This document shows, one piece after another, positions 21,134-31,508 of a stretch of 64,000 bases of DNA. The position numbers and the translations under genes were made by a program. The notes beneath the pieces are model-generated. The model was not told the DNA's origin. It did no database searches and worked only from the letters and a program-made list of their open reading frames with translations. Numbering within the stretch: the stretch's first letter is position 1; each line of letters starts with the position of its first letter. Origin of the DNA: Ctenosaura bakeri (taxonomy: Eukaryota; Chordata; Lepidosauria; Squamata; Iguanidae); assembly GCA_948474755.1 (NCBI GenBank), contig CAOLHI010001314.1, positions 1-64,000 on the forward strand, written 5' to 3'.

Positions 21134-21300
21134 CCATCTACTATATAGAAGTGAAAGTTTGTGAGTTTGTCTGTTTGTCTGCGTCAGGCAGGTGAAGACC
21201 TCATATAGTTGGCTGTGTGAGGCAGGAAGTCCTCATATGATTGGCTGGCTGTGAAGATGCTATGGGATCCTGGGGTTGGCAGTTCAGGAAGGGGCCTTTG
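21134..21300 (+). mobile_element. Possible Helitron-like 5' end
   Basis: TCTACTATATAGAAGTGAAA starts with TC and an AT-rich block followed by gtttgt repeats, reminiscent of vertebrate Helitron 5' ends. The following sequence includes a piece of palindromic-MITE core (atgctatgggatcctggggt). No 3' hairpin with CTRR was located, so this is tentative. Confidence 0.25.
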
Positions 21301-22189
21301 GAATTCTCAGCCAGAGAGCTCTTGGGCCTGTCCTAAATAGGCTGGTTGCTGTGGAGATGAGGCCTGGCAGCAAGGAGGAGGGCAGTGTATTGCCTCAGGA
21401 ACCCAACCTCTGTATGTTAACAACTCTGAATACAGATTCGATTGGGGAATATGGGGGAAAGTTACAGGTATTGGACAAGACAGTTTGCAGAATTAGAGAC
21501 ACAGGATCTCAAATCTTTCTAACAAGTATTACCTGTGAGAAAATAAAATCCTGGGCAACACTGGGTATATATGCTAGTTCCAAATACAAAAGTTTACCAG
21601 GCTTGAAGCTGAATCATACTCTTACTGGCAATAGAATGTCCCACACCACATCTGAAGGCAGCAAGGGGGTATAATGATACAAGTTAGGCCAAGAGCTACA
21701 CACAGCTCTGCCCTCCAAAAGAGGGGAACAGTCAGAGGAATCAGGAGGAATTAATGGGGGGGGGCTGATTCTACTGCTCCCCAGTATCTGTTGTGGTGGT
21801 CTTGCTGGGTACTGGGTGATAATGGCTGGCAAAAGGTCTCCCCTTGAGCAGCGTGTTTGATCTGAATGCTGACCTATTCTCTTCTAGTCCTACACTCAGA
21901 ACCAAACCAGGGCATTTCTACATCCTCTAAGGGTCCTTGTGCCCCACTCACACCACGGGTTTACATACAATAAGTCCCAACAGCTGTAGACAGCACAGCC
22001 AATGGCGAAGACTGCTGGGAGCTGCAGCCCAACAACATCTGGAGGACTGTGGGGTTCCCACCCCAACACATGGACCACCTTGTGGTCCATGGAATAGTCT
22101 AGGAGGATATTGAAGGTCATCCAGTAGGGTTTATATTGATTGGTTAATGAGGGAGGGGTAGGGATGTCTGATCCACACAGAGAGAAAAA
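21301..22189. other. Non-coding interval
   Basis: No exon recognised. 21240-21330 continues a MITE-like core (tctcagccagagagctctt). The stretch at 21985-22050 (ctgctgggagctgcagccc) resembles a short hAT MITE fragment. Confidence 0.35.
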
Positions 22190-22310
22190 GGAAAAAGTTC
22201 ACAATGCTGGAGCCCTTTGCTTTGGTGCTGGATCTTCAAAGCCCTGAATGGTTTTAAACCCTGCTGCTTGAAAGAGCTCCTCTCCCTCTATACCAACATT
22301 GGTTATTCCG
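22190..22310 (+). mobile_element. LINE (L2/CR1-type) 3' fragment
   Basis: Contains aaagccctgaatggttttaaaccctgctgcttgaaagagctcctctccc (split reading), a phrase common near the 3' end of a reptile LINE whose tail also appears at 23330-23585 and 39010-39090. Edges approximate. Confidence 0.4.
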
Positions 22311-22316
22311 TCTTAA

Positions 22317-22994
22317 TGTTACCCTGCTCTCTGGGGGTCCCGGGAGGGGTGCCCAAATAACCAAATATAAAACCAAGATGGGGAAATTAACTTGAGCACT
22401 CTCCTAAGCTAGCGAGAGGCAGGGTAACTTAGCAGGGACCTTGCCACCCAATGTCTACGGGGTCAGGTCAGAAGAGCAGCCAGACAGGTTTTACGACAGT
22501 AAAATGATATTTTTATTAAGGACAAACAACAGATAAGACAACACAAGCACACCGCTAACTGGGAAATAAGAAATTAAGAGAGTTCGGGGGAAGTGGGTGA
22601 TATGACACCTTCTCTCGTAGTTCTGGAGAAAACTGGAAATCTGCTGGGAAGAAAGCTCAGTGCGGTCCGCTGAGGGGAGCTTGCCAGACCAAGCAGCAGC
22701 AAGGAGGGATAGAAGTCCAGAGCGATCCGAACGGAGCGAGCGGTCCAGACAGGGAGAGTGAGCAATCCGAGGTGGGCTTGGAATCGGGGAGTTTTTATAG
22801 GGTGAATTGTGCCTACTGGCCATGCCATACTCCGGTGAGAACAATGCAAGTTTGGAGCAGGACAAAGCGTTGGGAAAGGTCAAGTTTTACACGATCGGCT
22901 TAGCGCAGGTTTGACAATAGTGTAGCCAGTATGCAAATGGTTTGGCATTGTAAGGGCGTCGGCTCGAGGCCGAGCGTCTTTATGTAGAGTCACG
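22317..22994 (-). mobile_element. LTR-like element, solo
   Basis: On the minus strand the order is a TATA-like CTATAAAAAC (22791-22800), then AATAAA (within AATAAAAA near 22511), then an end in ...CAGGGTAACA. This is the promoter, poly(A) signal and CA terminus order of an LTR. Candidate 5-bp duplications CTTAA lie at 22312-22316 and 22995-22999. A related copy is at 9088. No internal retroviral genes are present. Confidence 0.42.
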
Positions 22995-23329
22995 CTTAAG
23001 CAATGGGTGTCTGCAAGAGAGGTCCCTGAAGCAACGGAGTGGCGTTAATCTGCCTGTCTAAGTCGGAGTTGGAATGCCCAGCACTTACCGGCCACGCCTG
23101 TGTACATGCCTGTCCGGTGGCCTCGCAAACACGTGGAGAGGGGTGGCAGAGAAAGGTCAAATGATTTGATATCAAAAGGAGATATCTAGTGCTATCACTG
23201 GGTAGGCCTGAACCATAGTAACATGAAGACAGAGATCTCCTGGAAGGCCCATCTTTTGCCTCCCTCCAATGGAAGCCATACACTGTGGGACAGTGGTGCC
23301 ATTCACTGGTTCACCCAGACTAGTTGTTA
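22995..23329. other. Non-coding interval
   Basis: No gene or recognised element between the LTR-like copy and a LINE tail. It could contain more of the same LTR family. Confidence 0.3.
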
Positions 23330-23585
23330 AAGTTTGTTGGGTTCATCGAACCGTTTATTGTGACGGGGAGAGAGAACAAAAGGTTTTGCTGTGTCCTTCC
23401 CCTCCATTGGTGCCATTTTAAACTGTTTTTTCCCCCAAAAAAATTATTATGATAGGTTTTTATAATTTCATACAGTTTAAGGTTTTTAATTAATGTTTTT
23501 AACTTATTATTGGAAGCCACCTTGGGTCCTGTTCTGGGAGAAAAGGCGGCGTACAAATATAATAAATAAACAAAGAGATAAATAA
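23330..23585 (+). mobile_element. LINE 3' tail (L2/CR1-type)
   Basis: Ends with GGAAGCCACCTTGGGTCC, gggagaaaaggcggcgtacaa and an (ATAA)n run, the common 3' tail of a non-LTR family in reptiles. No reading frame remains. Confidence 0.55.
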
Positions 23586-23739
23586 ATATTTTGATTCAAT
23601 CTCAAGAACCGTCTCCAGCAACCACAGCTGCTAGCCAAAAGCTTTCCTGGCCAGCCACAGCTATGCCACAACAGCAGATGCCACTGGGGAAAGCTAAGGA
23701 GAGGAGAAAAGGGAGTCAATCGCTGATTGATGACTTGAA

Positions 23740-23918
23740 GGCCATTCCACAGTATAGCCTTATAGCACGATTGTTCCACTTTCAACATCCTATGGAATCC
23801 TGGGGTTTGCAGTTTTGGGAGGGGATGGCTGGCCCCTCCCGAAACTGCAAACCCCAGGATTCCATAGGATGTTGAAAGTGGAATAATTGCACTATAGGAG
23901 TATACTGCGGAAATGGCC
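23740..23918. mobile_element. Palindromic MITE, 179 bp, 3-bp TSD
   Basis: Starts GGCCATTCCACAG and ends GCGGAAATGGCC, flanked by GAA on both sides (23737-23739, 23919-23921). Arms are near-perfect complements around a short spacer near 23830. Confidence 0.85.
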
Positions 23919-24351
23919 GAAGGTGGCCCCCATCAGGGAAAGAAAGGCAGGAAAGAAGAAAGGAAGGACAGTAAGATAGAGAAAAACGGAAGGAAGGAGG
24001 TCATCTGGACTGTGTTTGACCCCGATCCTTCCTTTCCCTGCTGCCACAGGTAAGCACGTACCCACCCAAAGTTCCCCAACCGATTTCTCCTCTTCATGCA
24101 TGTTTCATGAACTATTACCATTATTGTTGTTGTTGCTGTTATCATGATTGATCATCATCACTATCATCATTCTCACATGCTATAAAAGAAATGATGGTTA
24201 ATATCTACACAATCTGGCAAAAAAAAAAAAATGAACCAGTTGTTAATTATTTTGAATGACACCACTAATGTAGGAAGACATGAGAGAGGGTGTTCTCTAC
24301 TGTGGCCCCCTATCTGTGGCATGCCCTCCTCTTGGAAGCCCAGTTGACACT
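23919..24351. other. Non-coding interval
   Basis: A GAAAGGA-rich stretch (23930-24000), a short A-run at 24220-24231, and at 24280-24345 a LINE-like phrase (gttctctactgtggcccc). No gene. Confidence 0.4.
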
Positions 24352-24552
24352 GGCCATTTCCGCACTAGTCTGTTATAGTGCTATTGTTCCACTTTCAACA
24401 TGCTATGGAATCCTGGGGTTTGCAGTTTAGGGAGAGGCCTTTGGAATTCTCAGCCAGAGAGCTCTTTGGCCCCAGTAAACTACAAACCCCAGAATTCCAC
24501 AGGATGTTAAAAGTGGAATAAGAGCACTATAACAGTGTAGTGCAGAAATGGC
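24352..24552. mobile_element. Palindromic MITE, longer-spacer form
   Basis: GGCCATTTCCGCACTAGTC at the left and GTAGTGCAGAAATGGC at the right. The spacer contains tggaattctcagccagagagctc, defining a ~200-bp subfamily also at 26404 and 43569. Confidence 0.8.
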
Positions 24553-24861
24553 TTTTTGTGGAACACGCAGATTATTTATGCCTTCTTAATAAAACTGTAT
24601 GACTTGAAATAGGCAGATAGTGAGGGATGGAGAAGGACGGGGAGTTTTATAGCATTGAAAAGCACTTCAGGCAAGTCTGTTCTGGATCCTAGAAGGACGC
24701 AGTTGATCACTTTGAACGTATTTATTTGATTGCCAACATATTACAATGCTATAGCGCTGGGGCTGACAACATGCGAGGACTATAAGGTCATTTCTCACTC
24801 CTTAAATCTGGGGATATTATCATTGTTATGAAGATGGTAATTAATATTATTATTATTAGAG
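24553..24861. other. Non-coding interval
   Basis: About 300 bp with no recognised gene or element; AT-rich at its right end. Confidence 0.35.
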
Positions 24862-25161
24862 GAAGGAGAGGGCTTGTTTTCTGCTGCTCCAGAGACCAGG
24901 ACAAGGAGCAATGGATTCAAGCTGCAGGAAAGGAGATTCCACCTGAACCTCAGGAAGAACTTCCTGACAGTCAGGGCTGTCCGGCAGTGGAATCTGCTGC
25001 CTCGGAGTGTAGTGGAGTCTCCTTCCTTGGAGGCTTTTAAGCAGAGGCTGGATGGCCATCTGTCGGGAGTGCTTTGAGGGTGTTCCTGCATGGCAGGGGG
25101 TTGGACTGGATGGCCCCTGGGGTCTCTTCCAACTCTACATTTCTATGATTCTATGATTCTA
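24862..25161 (+). mobile_element. CR1 LINE 3' fragment
   Basis: Frames give [20 protein letters not shown] and [14 protein letters not shown], then the CR1 3' UTR (gttggactggatggcccctg) and terminal repeats (tctatgattctatgattct). 5'-truncated and close in sequence to the copies at 28633 and 46601. Confidence 0.85.
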
Positions 25162-25572
25162 TTTATTGGGACACGAGAAGGCTTACAAACTGAAATGATG
25201 ACAATATAATTAAAAGTAAAAGAATGGAAACTCAAGGTACTGGATATGGTAGAAACAGAAAATTATCATTCTTATTGAAAAATAAACCTATCCAGAACTT
25301 TGAAAGGGAATGGAGAGAAGTATTGGATTGGATAAAGAAAGAATATAAAAAGTAACAATGAAAATAAAGAAAGTAATAATGTATAAGATATGTTGCAAGT
25401 AGTAATGCATTAATGTAAGATGTATAATGTAATAATGAAAGACTATTGTTATGGCTAAAATATGCATGTATGAAGATAAATAAGCAGATTCAGTTGGGGA
25501 AAAGACAGAAATGGGGAAGGTTTAATGTATGTATGTATGTTTAATGTAAACTTTAATAAAAATATATATATA
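25162..25572 (+). mobile_element. L1-like LINE 3' end
   Basis: The start encodes a short tail (EWREVLDWIKKEYK then stop) like the end of reptile L1 ORF2. It is followed by an AT-rich 3' UTR with repeated ATGTA and a final aataaaaatatatata. Confidence 0.5.
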
Positions 25573-26403
25573 ATTAAAAGCATACAAAAAGCCAACATTA
25601 AAACAGAGTGAAACTATTAACCATACTAAACCAATTTTTAAAATCCATGTTAAAAGATAAACAATGGTTAAAACAACACAATTTAAAACAATACACACTA
25701 TCTTGCAGCTGTTTTCTTAAAAACCATTGGTTCTAAAAGCCTGTCTGAATAAACAAGCTTTACCTACTGATGGAAGGACAAGGAGGGGGTCCGCTCTAGC
25801 CTTCCTTGGGAGAGGGTCCCAACCTCTAGGATCAGCAGACGAGGAGGTTCTGTGTTGTGTTCCCACCAAAAGCACCTGTGTAGGTGTAGGACTGAAAGAA
25901 GGGCCGCTCTTGTAGATCTCAGGGTCCAGGTAGGCTCATTGGGGAGGATGGTCTATCCGAAAACCTGAAGCTAACCCATATAGAGTTTTACAGCTTATAA
26001 CCAGTGTTAGCAGTAAAACAGTACAGACAAAATGGACAGCATTCCCATCTTTTTCCCTGGTCTACTCTGCAAGGCTGTTAGGAGATTCAGTGCCCTGGAC
26101 AGTTTAATTCCCAGAGAGTGTCGCCTGCTTAAATGTGTAAGCTAAAGAAACTCTCTCTTTGTCTTTTTGTATTTGCTTAACTGAAGTCCTTCATTTTGCA
26201 TTCTAGTCAACTTTAAAGGTTCCTGTTGTCAGTCCCTTGCCCTGCTTAAAATTATGCTAACAAAGCTCAATGCCTAGGTTCTCAGCCTGGATTCCCACCA
26301 CTTTCTGTAACAATATTCCTTATACTTCACTGCTGAGTGAATGCATGTATGATACAGGGATCATTGTTGATTGTTAACCAGCAATCACTGTATTGTCAAC
26401 TAT
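25573..26403. other. Eroded LINE-like sequence and unassigned interval
   Basis: 25740-25990 contains phrases (gagagggtcccaacctctagg, cagggtccaggtaggctcat) typical of a degraded non-LTR LINE in reptiles. The remainder is unassigned. No exon recognised. Confidence 0.35.
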
Positions 26404-26605
26404 GGCCATTCCCACACTAGACTGTTCTAGTGCTGTTATTCCACTCTCAACAGCCTATGGAATCCTGGGGTTTGCACTTTAGGGAGAGGCCATTAGAACT
26501 CTCAGCCAGAGAGCTCCTGGGCCTCAGTGAACTGCAAACCCCAGAATTCCACAGGAGGTTGAAAGTGGAATAATAGCACTATAACGGCATAGCACAGAAA
26601 TGGCC
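26404..26605. mobile_element. Palindromic MITE, longer-spacer form
   Basis: GGCCATTCCCACACTAGACT to CACAGAAATGGCC. The spacer has tctcagccagagagctcctgg. No clear target duplication. Confidence 0.8.
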
Positions 26606-26625
26606 CAAGTCATTTGGGAGTCACA

Positions 26626-26826
26626 GTCATAGAATCATGGAGTTGTAAGGGGCCTCATGGGACATTTAGTCCAGCCCTCTGCTCAGTGGAGGATCTCCAG
26701 CTAAAGCATTTCCAGCAGGTTCAGGTCCAGTCTCTTTTTGAAGATGTCCAGAGAAGGAGACCCCACCAACTCTCTAGGCTGTTCATTCCAACTGCTGAAT
26801 CGTTCTCACTGTCTAGACATTCCTTC
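26626..26826 (-). mobile_element. CR1 LINE 3' fragment, diverged subfamily
   Basis: Starts catagaatcatggagttg (inverted terminal repeats) and continues cagccctctgctcagtggag and ttttgaagatgtccagagaa. This is the minus form of a CR1 3' end from a subfamily different from the 28633 copy. Confidence 0.65.
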
Positions 26827-27179
26827 TAATGGACTACATGAGGACTACAATTCCCAGAATCCCCAAGTTAAAAGATAATGACCAGGATCTTCCATCTTCC
26901 TAAGTGAATTTATGTCTGTGGGAATGAGGATCAGACAGTTCCATAATCTTTGCATGCAGTAGGAGGCTGCTGTTAGGTTACAACATAGCAGACCAACAAA
27001 GTGACCAATGCACAATGGGCCCAATGGACAATGGGACTCACGCACGATGGGATGCCCATGGCATTGGTCCCAATGCACATCACATCAGTCCCAATGCACC
27101 TTGGGCACCAATGCACATCTTGTAGGTGTCCTGTTACATATATTTGCCATTCAGTAAAAGGATTTCTTAGTGCCCCTGC
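26827..27179. other. Non-coding interval with CAATG-type repeats
   Basis: 26995-27120 repeats the themes CCAATGCAC and AATGGGAC several times in both orientations. Unclassified. A 12-bp inverted repeat (TGTTACATATAT at 27132, ATATATGTAACA at 27191) brackets a 47-bp loop. Confidence 0.4.
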
Positions 27180-27214
27180 TAGGTGGCTGGATATATGTAA
27201 CATAACAGGTCATA

Positions 27215-27395
27215 TAGGATTCTGGCAAATATTTCAAAGCTGTGCCTTACATCAAGTCAGACCAATAGTCTGTCCAGTCAAGAAAATCTCTGCTTTTCAG
27301 GCCAGAGCCTTTCCAGCTCTGCAGGGAGAGACTAGGGACTGAAAGTTATGTTTTCTGTATGCAACGCATATTGCTTACCCCTCAGCTACCCGCCT
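27215..27395 (-). mobile_element. tRNA-Ala-like SINE fragment
   Basis: Contains the inverted forms of GACCAATGGTCTGACTTG-type tail, then tttccagctctgcagggagag and a head ending gcttacccctcagctacc. This is the reverse of the SINE found at 30190-30490. Confidence 0.5.
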
Positions 27396-27596
27396 TCTCC
27401 TAAAGAGAAAGTTAAATACCACTCCTTGTGTTGAAAGGGCTGGTTCAAATCAGAATGTGGCAAGCCGTCTTATGGTGACTTGGATTATGAGTTCATCAGT
27501 TCAGGAGTACCTCTTCGCAGGAGTTCTCTAGATTTAAGCTTGAAGTCTCTCTCAGCCCTACCAGAAAATGTGAGGACTGAATCTAGGGCCATTTCC

Positions 27597-27928
27597 GCAC
27601 TAGATTGTTATAGTGCTATTATAGCAATAGCTGCCACATTTCTGTACCGCTTATCAGTGCAAAGCACTCCCTAAGCAGTTTACAATGTATTTAGCTAATT
27701 GCCCCCAACAAGCTGGGTACTAATTTTACTGACCTACAGAAGGATGGAAGGCTGAGTCAACCTGGAGCCCTGCAGGATCGAACTCACAACTTTGTGGCTG
27801 CAGTACCGGCATTTAACTACTGCACCACCAGGGCTCTCAAAGCCCCTCCCTAAGCTACAATCCCCAGGATTCCATGGAATGTTGAAAGTGGAATAATAGC
27901 ACTATTACAGTCTAGTGCATAAATGGCC
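27597..27928. mobile_element. Palindromic MITE split by a SINE
   Basis: The left end GGCCATTTCCGCACTAGA (27597) and right end ...AGTGCATAAATGGCC (27928) are flanked by TAG on both sides (27594-27596, 27929-27931). The interior is interrupted from about 27620 to 27836 by a Sauria-type SINE, and part of the left arm is missing. Confidence 0.8.
27620..27836 (-). mobile_element. Sauria-type SINE inserted in MITE
   Basis: Inverted SINE body (gggtactaattttactgacc, GGAAGGCTGAGTCAACC), B box inverted as GGATCGAACTC, and head ttaactactgcaccaccagg. The insertion postdates the surrounding MITE. Confidence 0.8.
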
Positions 27929-27929
27929 T

Positions 27930-28124
27930 AGGAGTTTCGACACGCATAGGGTTTGCTCTACCATTATGGCCTTTCCTAATTCCCAAAGGTGAATCACCAC
28001 TGACTCTAGAATTTGAACCTTCATGGCAGGAAAAGTTACCCCTTTGGATTACAGGTCCAAGAATCCCCTGTGCCAGAATGGACAGTTGTAATGCCCCCAA
28101 AAGTAATATTCATGCCTTCCAGTT
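27930..28124. other. Short non-coding interval
   Basis: Nothing recognised. Confidence 0.3.
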
Positions 28125-28480
28125 GTTATGATTAATCCTTTCTTATCCCACTTTTGCTGCTTCTTTAAAAATTCCATGTTTCTCTCTCCTCCTCCCTTTT
28201 TCTCCCTTTGTCCTCAGCTTCCTTCAATTGCCGCAAACTGAGTTCAAAGTGCAAAAGTAAACTGTTCTTCATTAACTTGGAAGTGGGGGAGAAAGAAAGG
28301 GATCTTGCCCTTCCCTGTATCCTCAGGCACAGCAAATTGCTGCAGCATCTCCTTGCTTCTCTGTTCTTCTTCATCAGCTTAATTCCACTTTGATGTTGTT
28401 TGACTGCCCAGACCCCGGTTCTCATCTCTGAAATGTTGGAGAGTACATATCAGGCAGAGTGAGATGGTCGTGTCAGGCAG
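28125..28480 (+). repeat. Dispersed repeat family R1, plus copy
   Basis: Contains TTAATCCTTTCTTATCCCAC, tctctcctcctccc, TTTGTCCTCAGCTTCC and GATCTTGCCCTTCCC. Shares order and spacing with the copies at 29800 and 35355. Confidence 0.55.
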
Positions 28481-28632
28481 CAGATATCCCAGTTATTAAT
28501 TTGTGAAATCCTGGAGGGTATTAATTTTTCCAAATTCTGTTTCAGGATCTATGAAGGTGTGCAATTCTTTAAAAAAAAAATGTCCTTTTGAAATTCCATT
28601 GGTGTATAGAAGAACACAATGTAAAATGGAAT

Positions 28633-29362
28633 ACAGAAATATAGGATGGGGGACACGTGGCTGGATAGCAGTACGTGTGAAAGGGATCTAGGAGTCTTCA
28701 TAGACCACAAGCTGAACATGAGTCAGCAGTGTGATGCGGCAGCCAAGAAAGCCAATGCAATTCTCGGCTGCATCAATAGGAGTATGGTGTCTAGATCGAG
28801 GGAGGTACTGGTACCACTCTACTCTGCTTTGGTTAGACCCCATCTTGAATACTGTGTCCAGTTCTGGGCACCCCAATTCAAGAAGGATATTGACAAGTTG
28901 GAGCAAGTCCAGAGGAGGGCGACCAAAATGGTGAGAGGCCTGGAAGCCATGCCCTATGAGGATAGACTTAGAGAGCTGGGTATGTTTAGTCTGCAGAAGA
29001 GAAGGTTAAGAGAGGACATGATAGCCATGTTTAAATATTTGAAGGGATGCCACGTAGAGGAAGGAGGGGGCTTGTTTTCTGCTGCTCCAGAGACCAGGAC
29101 AAGGAGCAATGGATTCAAGCTGCAGGAAAGGAGATTCCACCTGAACCTCAGGAAGAACTTCCTGACAGTCAGGGCTGTCCGGCAATGAAATCTGCTGCCT
29201 CGGAGTGTAGTGGAGTCTCCTTCCTTGGAGGTTTTTAAGCAGAGGCTTGATGGCCATCTGTCGGGATTGCTTTGAGGGTGTTCCTGCATGGCAGGGGGTT
29301 GGACTGGATGGCCTCTGGGGTCTCTTCCAACTCTACATTTCTATGATTCTATGATTCTATGA
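28633..29362 (+). mobile_element. CR1 LINE fragment, longest copy, with 3' end
   Basis: An open frame of 180 codons (28646-29188) covers the CR1 ORF2 C-terminus. Motifs include [57 protein letters not shown] and [17 protein letters not shown]. It then runs through the 3' UTR to terminal repeats (tttctatgattctatgattc). The catalytic RT core and endonuclease are missing (5' truncation), so it cannot move itself. Its well-kept frame suggests a young insertion. Confidence 0.9.
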
Positions 29363-29797
29363 ATGTTTTCCTTCTCCCTGCCCACTCTCCCTGGAGATGA
29401 TGCCACGATGCCCACTCAGACTTTTTTCTCAAATGCCCTTTGCCCAAAATGATGGGCAGCCCTGCCCCCACACAGGAGCACTTAGACTTCACCAAACATT
29501 CATGCTGGCAGCCCTCCTGCCTCAATAGCAGCTATCTAACCCATTTGCTGGCTTGACAAACATGTTTAGATACACAGACAGATCCCGGCAGCAACTGATA
29601 AGCCAAGCTAAGTCATCGCCCCTTCAATCTGCTCTCCTGACGTCACTCTGTTGCTTGTCAATTCTGCCTCCTTGCAGGACAAATGGAGAAACAAGTAAAG
29701 GTCAGTTTTGAGCTGCTAGGGATATGGAAAGAGGGAAGAGACACACACACACACAACATTAGGATTGCTTTGTAAAGTCCTCATAAACACCACACCA
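29363..29797. other. Non-coding interval
   Basis: No gene or recognised element. A short (AC)n lies at 29741-29755. Confidence 0.35.
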
Positions 29798-30160
29798 ACT
29801 GTCCCAAAGTGGCAGGTACGGTCCAGATTAATCCTCTATCATCCCACTTTTCCAGCTGCTTTTGAAATGTGCTGGTTTCTCTCTCTTCCTCCCACTTCCC
29901 CCCTTTGTACTCAGTTTACTTTCAAAGCTGCAAACTGAGTTCAAAATGCAAAAGTGGTTTGCACTCTATTAACTGAGCAGTGGGGAGAGGAACAGAATCT
30001 TGCCCTTCCCAGTAGGCTCTGGCTAAAGCAAACTGCTGTAACCATTCCTTGCTTGTGTGCTCTTCCTCATTTATTAACAGTTTTGGCCGTCTTGACTATG
30101 CTCTGATGTGGCTTGGCCACACCCAGTTTCCATCTGTAAAGTGTTGGAGGGTAAAATATC
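29798..30160 (+). repeat. Dispersed repeat family R1, plus copy
   Basis: AACTGTCCCAAAGTGGCAGG at the start, then TTAATCCTCTATCATCCCAC, a pyrimidine-rich stretch, GTGGTTTGCACTCTATTAAC and CTTGCCCTTCCCAGTAGG. One of the most complete copies, about 350 bp. Confidence 0.55.
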
Positions 30161-30189
30161 TGAGCCTCTTGAACGAGGAATTTACCAAC

Positions 30190-30490
30190 TGTTGGGCTGT
30201 AGTTCAGTGGGAGAGCACCTGTCTTGCATATAGATTACCCTTGCTTCAGTCCTCATAGTCCAGGTCGGACTGCTATGTGAGGTCTGAGCAAGCTGTGGAT
30301 GCCAATCAGTGGAAATAATACAGTGGTCTCAGCACAAGGCAACCATAAGACCCAGAATTTTACTTTTTATTATTATATTTTTTAAAAGAAGGAGAATAGC
30401 TGAGTGGTAAAGTTCCTGCCTTTTAGTCAGCAGCTCACCGGTTTACTCCCTGGCATCTCCAGTTAGAGCTGGGAAAGACTTCTGACTGAG
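30190..30490 (+). mobile_element. tRNA-Ala-like SINE, two partial copies
   Basis: 30196-30305 reads GGGCTGTAGTTCAGTGGGAG, agcacctgtcttgcat, like a tRNA-Ala head with A box. 30393-30490 repeats the head (agctgagtggtaaagttcctgcc) and adds the body phrase ctccagttagagctgggaaag. Both lack an intact acceptor stem and B box, so they are SINE pieces and not tRNA genes. Confidence 0.6.
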
Positions 30491-30499
30491 ATCCTGGAG

Positions 30500-30946
30500 A
30501 TCCTTTGCAAAAGTTAAAAAACACAGATAACTCCCCACCCCCACCCCAAATGAGTACTCCCCATCCCATTTGCTTGAGTTTTGCCCGGGTGTGCTGCTTT
30601 CCTTCCAGGTGCCCAGGCAATAGACAACCGAATGGGAGAGGCAGCTGTACACCTGGAGAAAGCATGTGCACATGCCTTTCCCACCAATTCATTTGTTTCA
30701 CCCAGGCAATGGTGCCTTCCAGGTGCTCAGGTGATAGGCAATCAAATGGGGGGGGGGCAGCAACATGAGCTGAGAAGGCATGCAAACAGGGTTACCCCCT
30801 GCCATTCACTTGCTTTTTGCCCAGGTCCGTGGAATGAAGACAGGTGCACCCAGGCAAAAGGCAGGAGAATGGGAGGGGTGCAAGTGGGTGCCTCACAAAT
30901 AATCAAGTTCACAAAGGTCAAACTCATGTCTGTGAAGGGAGGACTG
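30500..30946 (+). mobile_element. Tigger-like MITE, left-truncated
   Basis: Begins inside the element (aaagttaaaaaacacagataactcccc) and ends GTGAAGGGAGGACTG followed by TA (30947-30948). The GC-rich interior repeats CATTCACTTGCTTTTTGCCC-type modules as in the 8568 copy. Confidence 0.65.
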
Positions 30947-31019
30947 TAAGAGAGAAAGTGGGAGGAGGAGAAAGAAACTGAGACATTTTAAAAGCAATTG
31001 ACAAAAAAGGGGCAACAGA

Positions 31020-31505
31020 GGCCCTTTCCGCACGTGGATGTTAAAATGGACCAAGGCGTCCTGGCACGTCCACACCTTGGATCGGACTAGGTGCAGACTA
31101 TTTAACTTAGTTCTGCACGTTAGTCCGATCCAAACCACCCCAAGTGGTCCTCCAGCTTTTCCGCTAAGTAAAGATCAGAAAAATACGGTCTTTCAATTTT
31201 CTGGAACGCATCATTGCATTCCTGCTTATCTGTGCAGATGCACAGGCTCACACCAATGCGAGCCTGCAATCAGCAGAGGGTGGGCTGTGGGCATGGTCAG
31301 CATCAGCGGTTGCTCTGCACCCACGAAGCCACCATTTTCAGCCGGAGCAGTGCAGATCTAAAGACCTTGCACTGCTCTGGTTCGCCCTGGACTAATGGAG
31401 GAACCCTGCAGAAGGGCTCAAGGGAAAGTCTGCGTTACTTCAGACCCAAGAAGAACCGGTAAGTAACGCCATGGAGCAATTCACTCGCCTCGTGCGGAAA
31501 GGGCC
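31020..31505. mobile_element. 486-bp DNA element sharing MITE termini
   Basis: Ends GGCCCTTTCCGCACG and CGTGCGGAAAGGGCC are perfect inverted repeats, flanked by AGA on both sides (31017-31019, 31506-31508). The terminal sequence GGCC(A/C)TTTCCGCAC and the 3-bp duplication match the palindromic MITEs, but the interior is unrelated and not palindromic. No transposase frame. Possibly PIF/Harbinger-like, inferred from the 3-bp duplications. Confidence 0.75.
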
Positions 31506-31508
31506 AGA

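Noticed and set aside
28646..29188. 180-codon frame as a host gene
   Set aside because: It is the C-terminus of a CR1 LINE ORF2, continuing into the CR1 3' tail. Not a host gene.
30196..30270. tRNA-Ala gene
   Set aside because: No intact acceptor stem or B box. The following sequence is the SINE body seen elsewhere.
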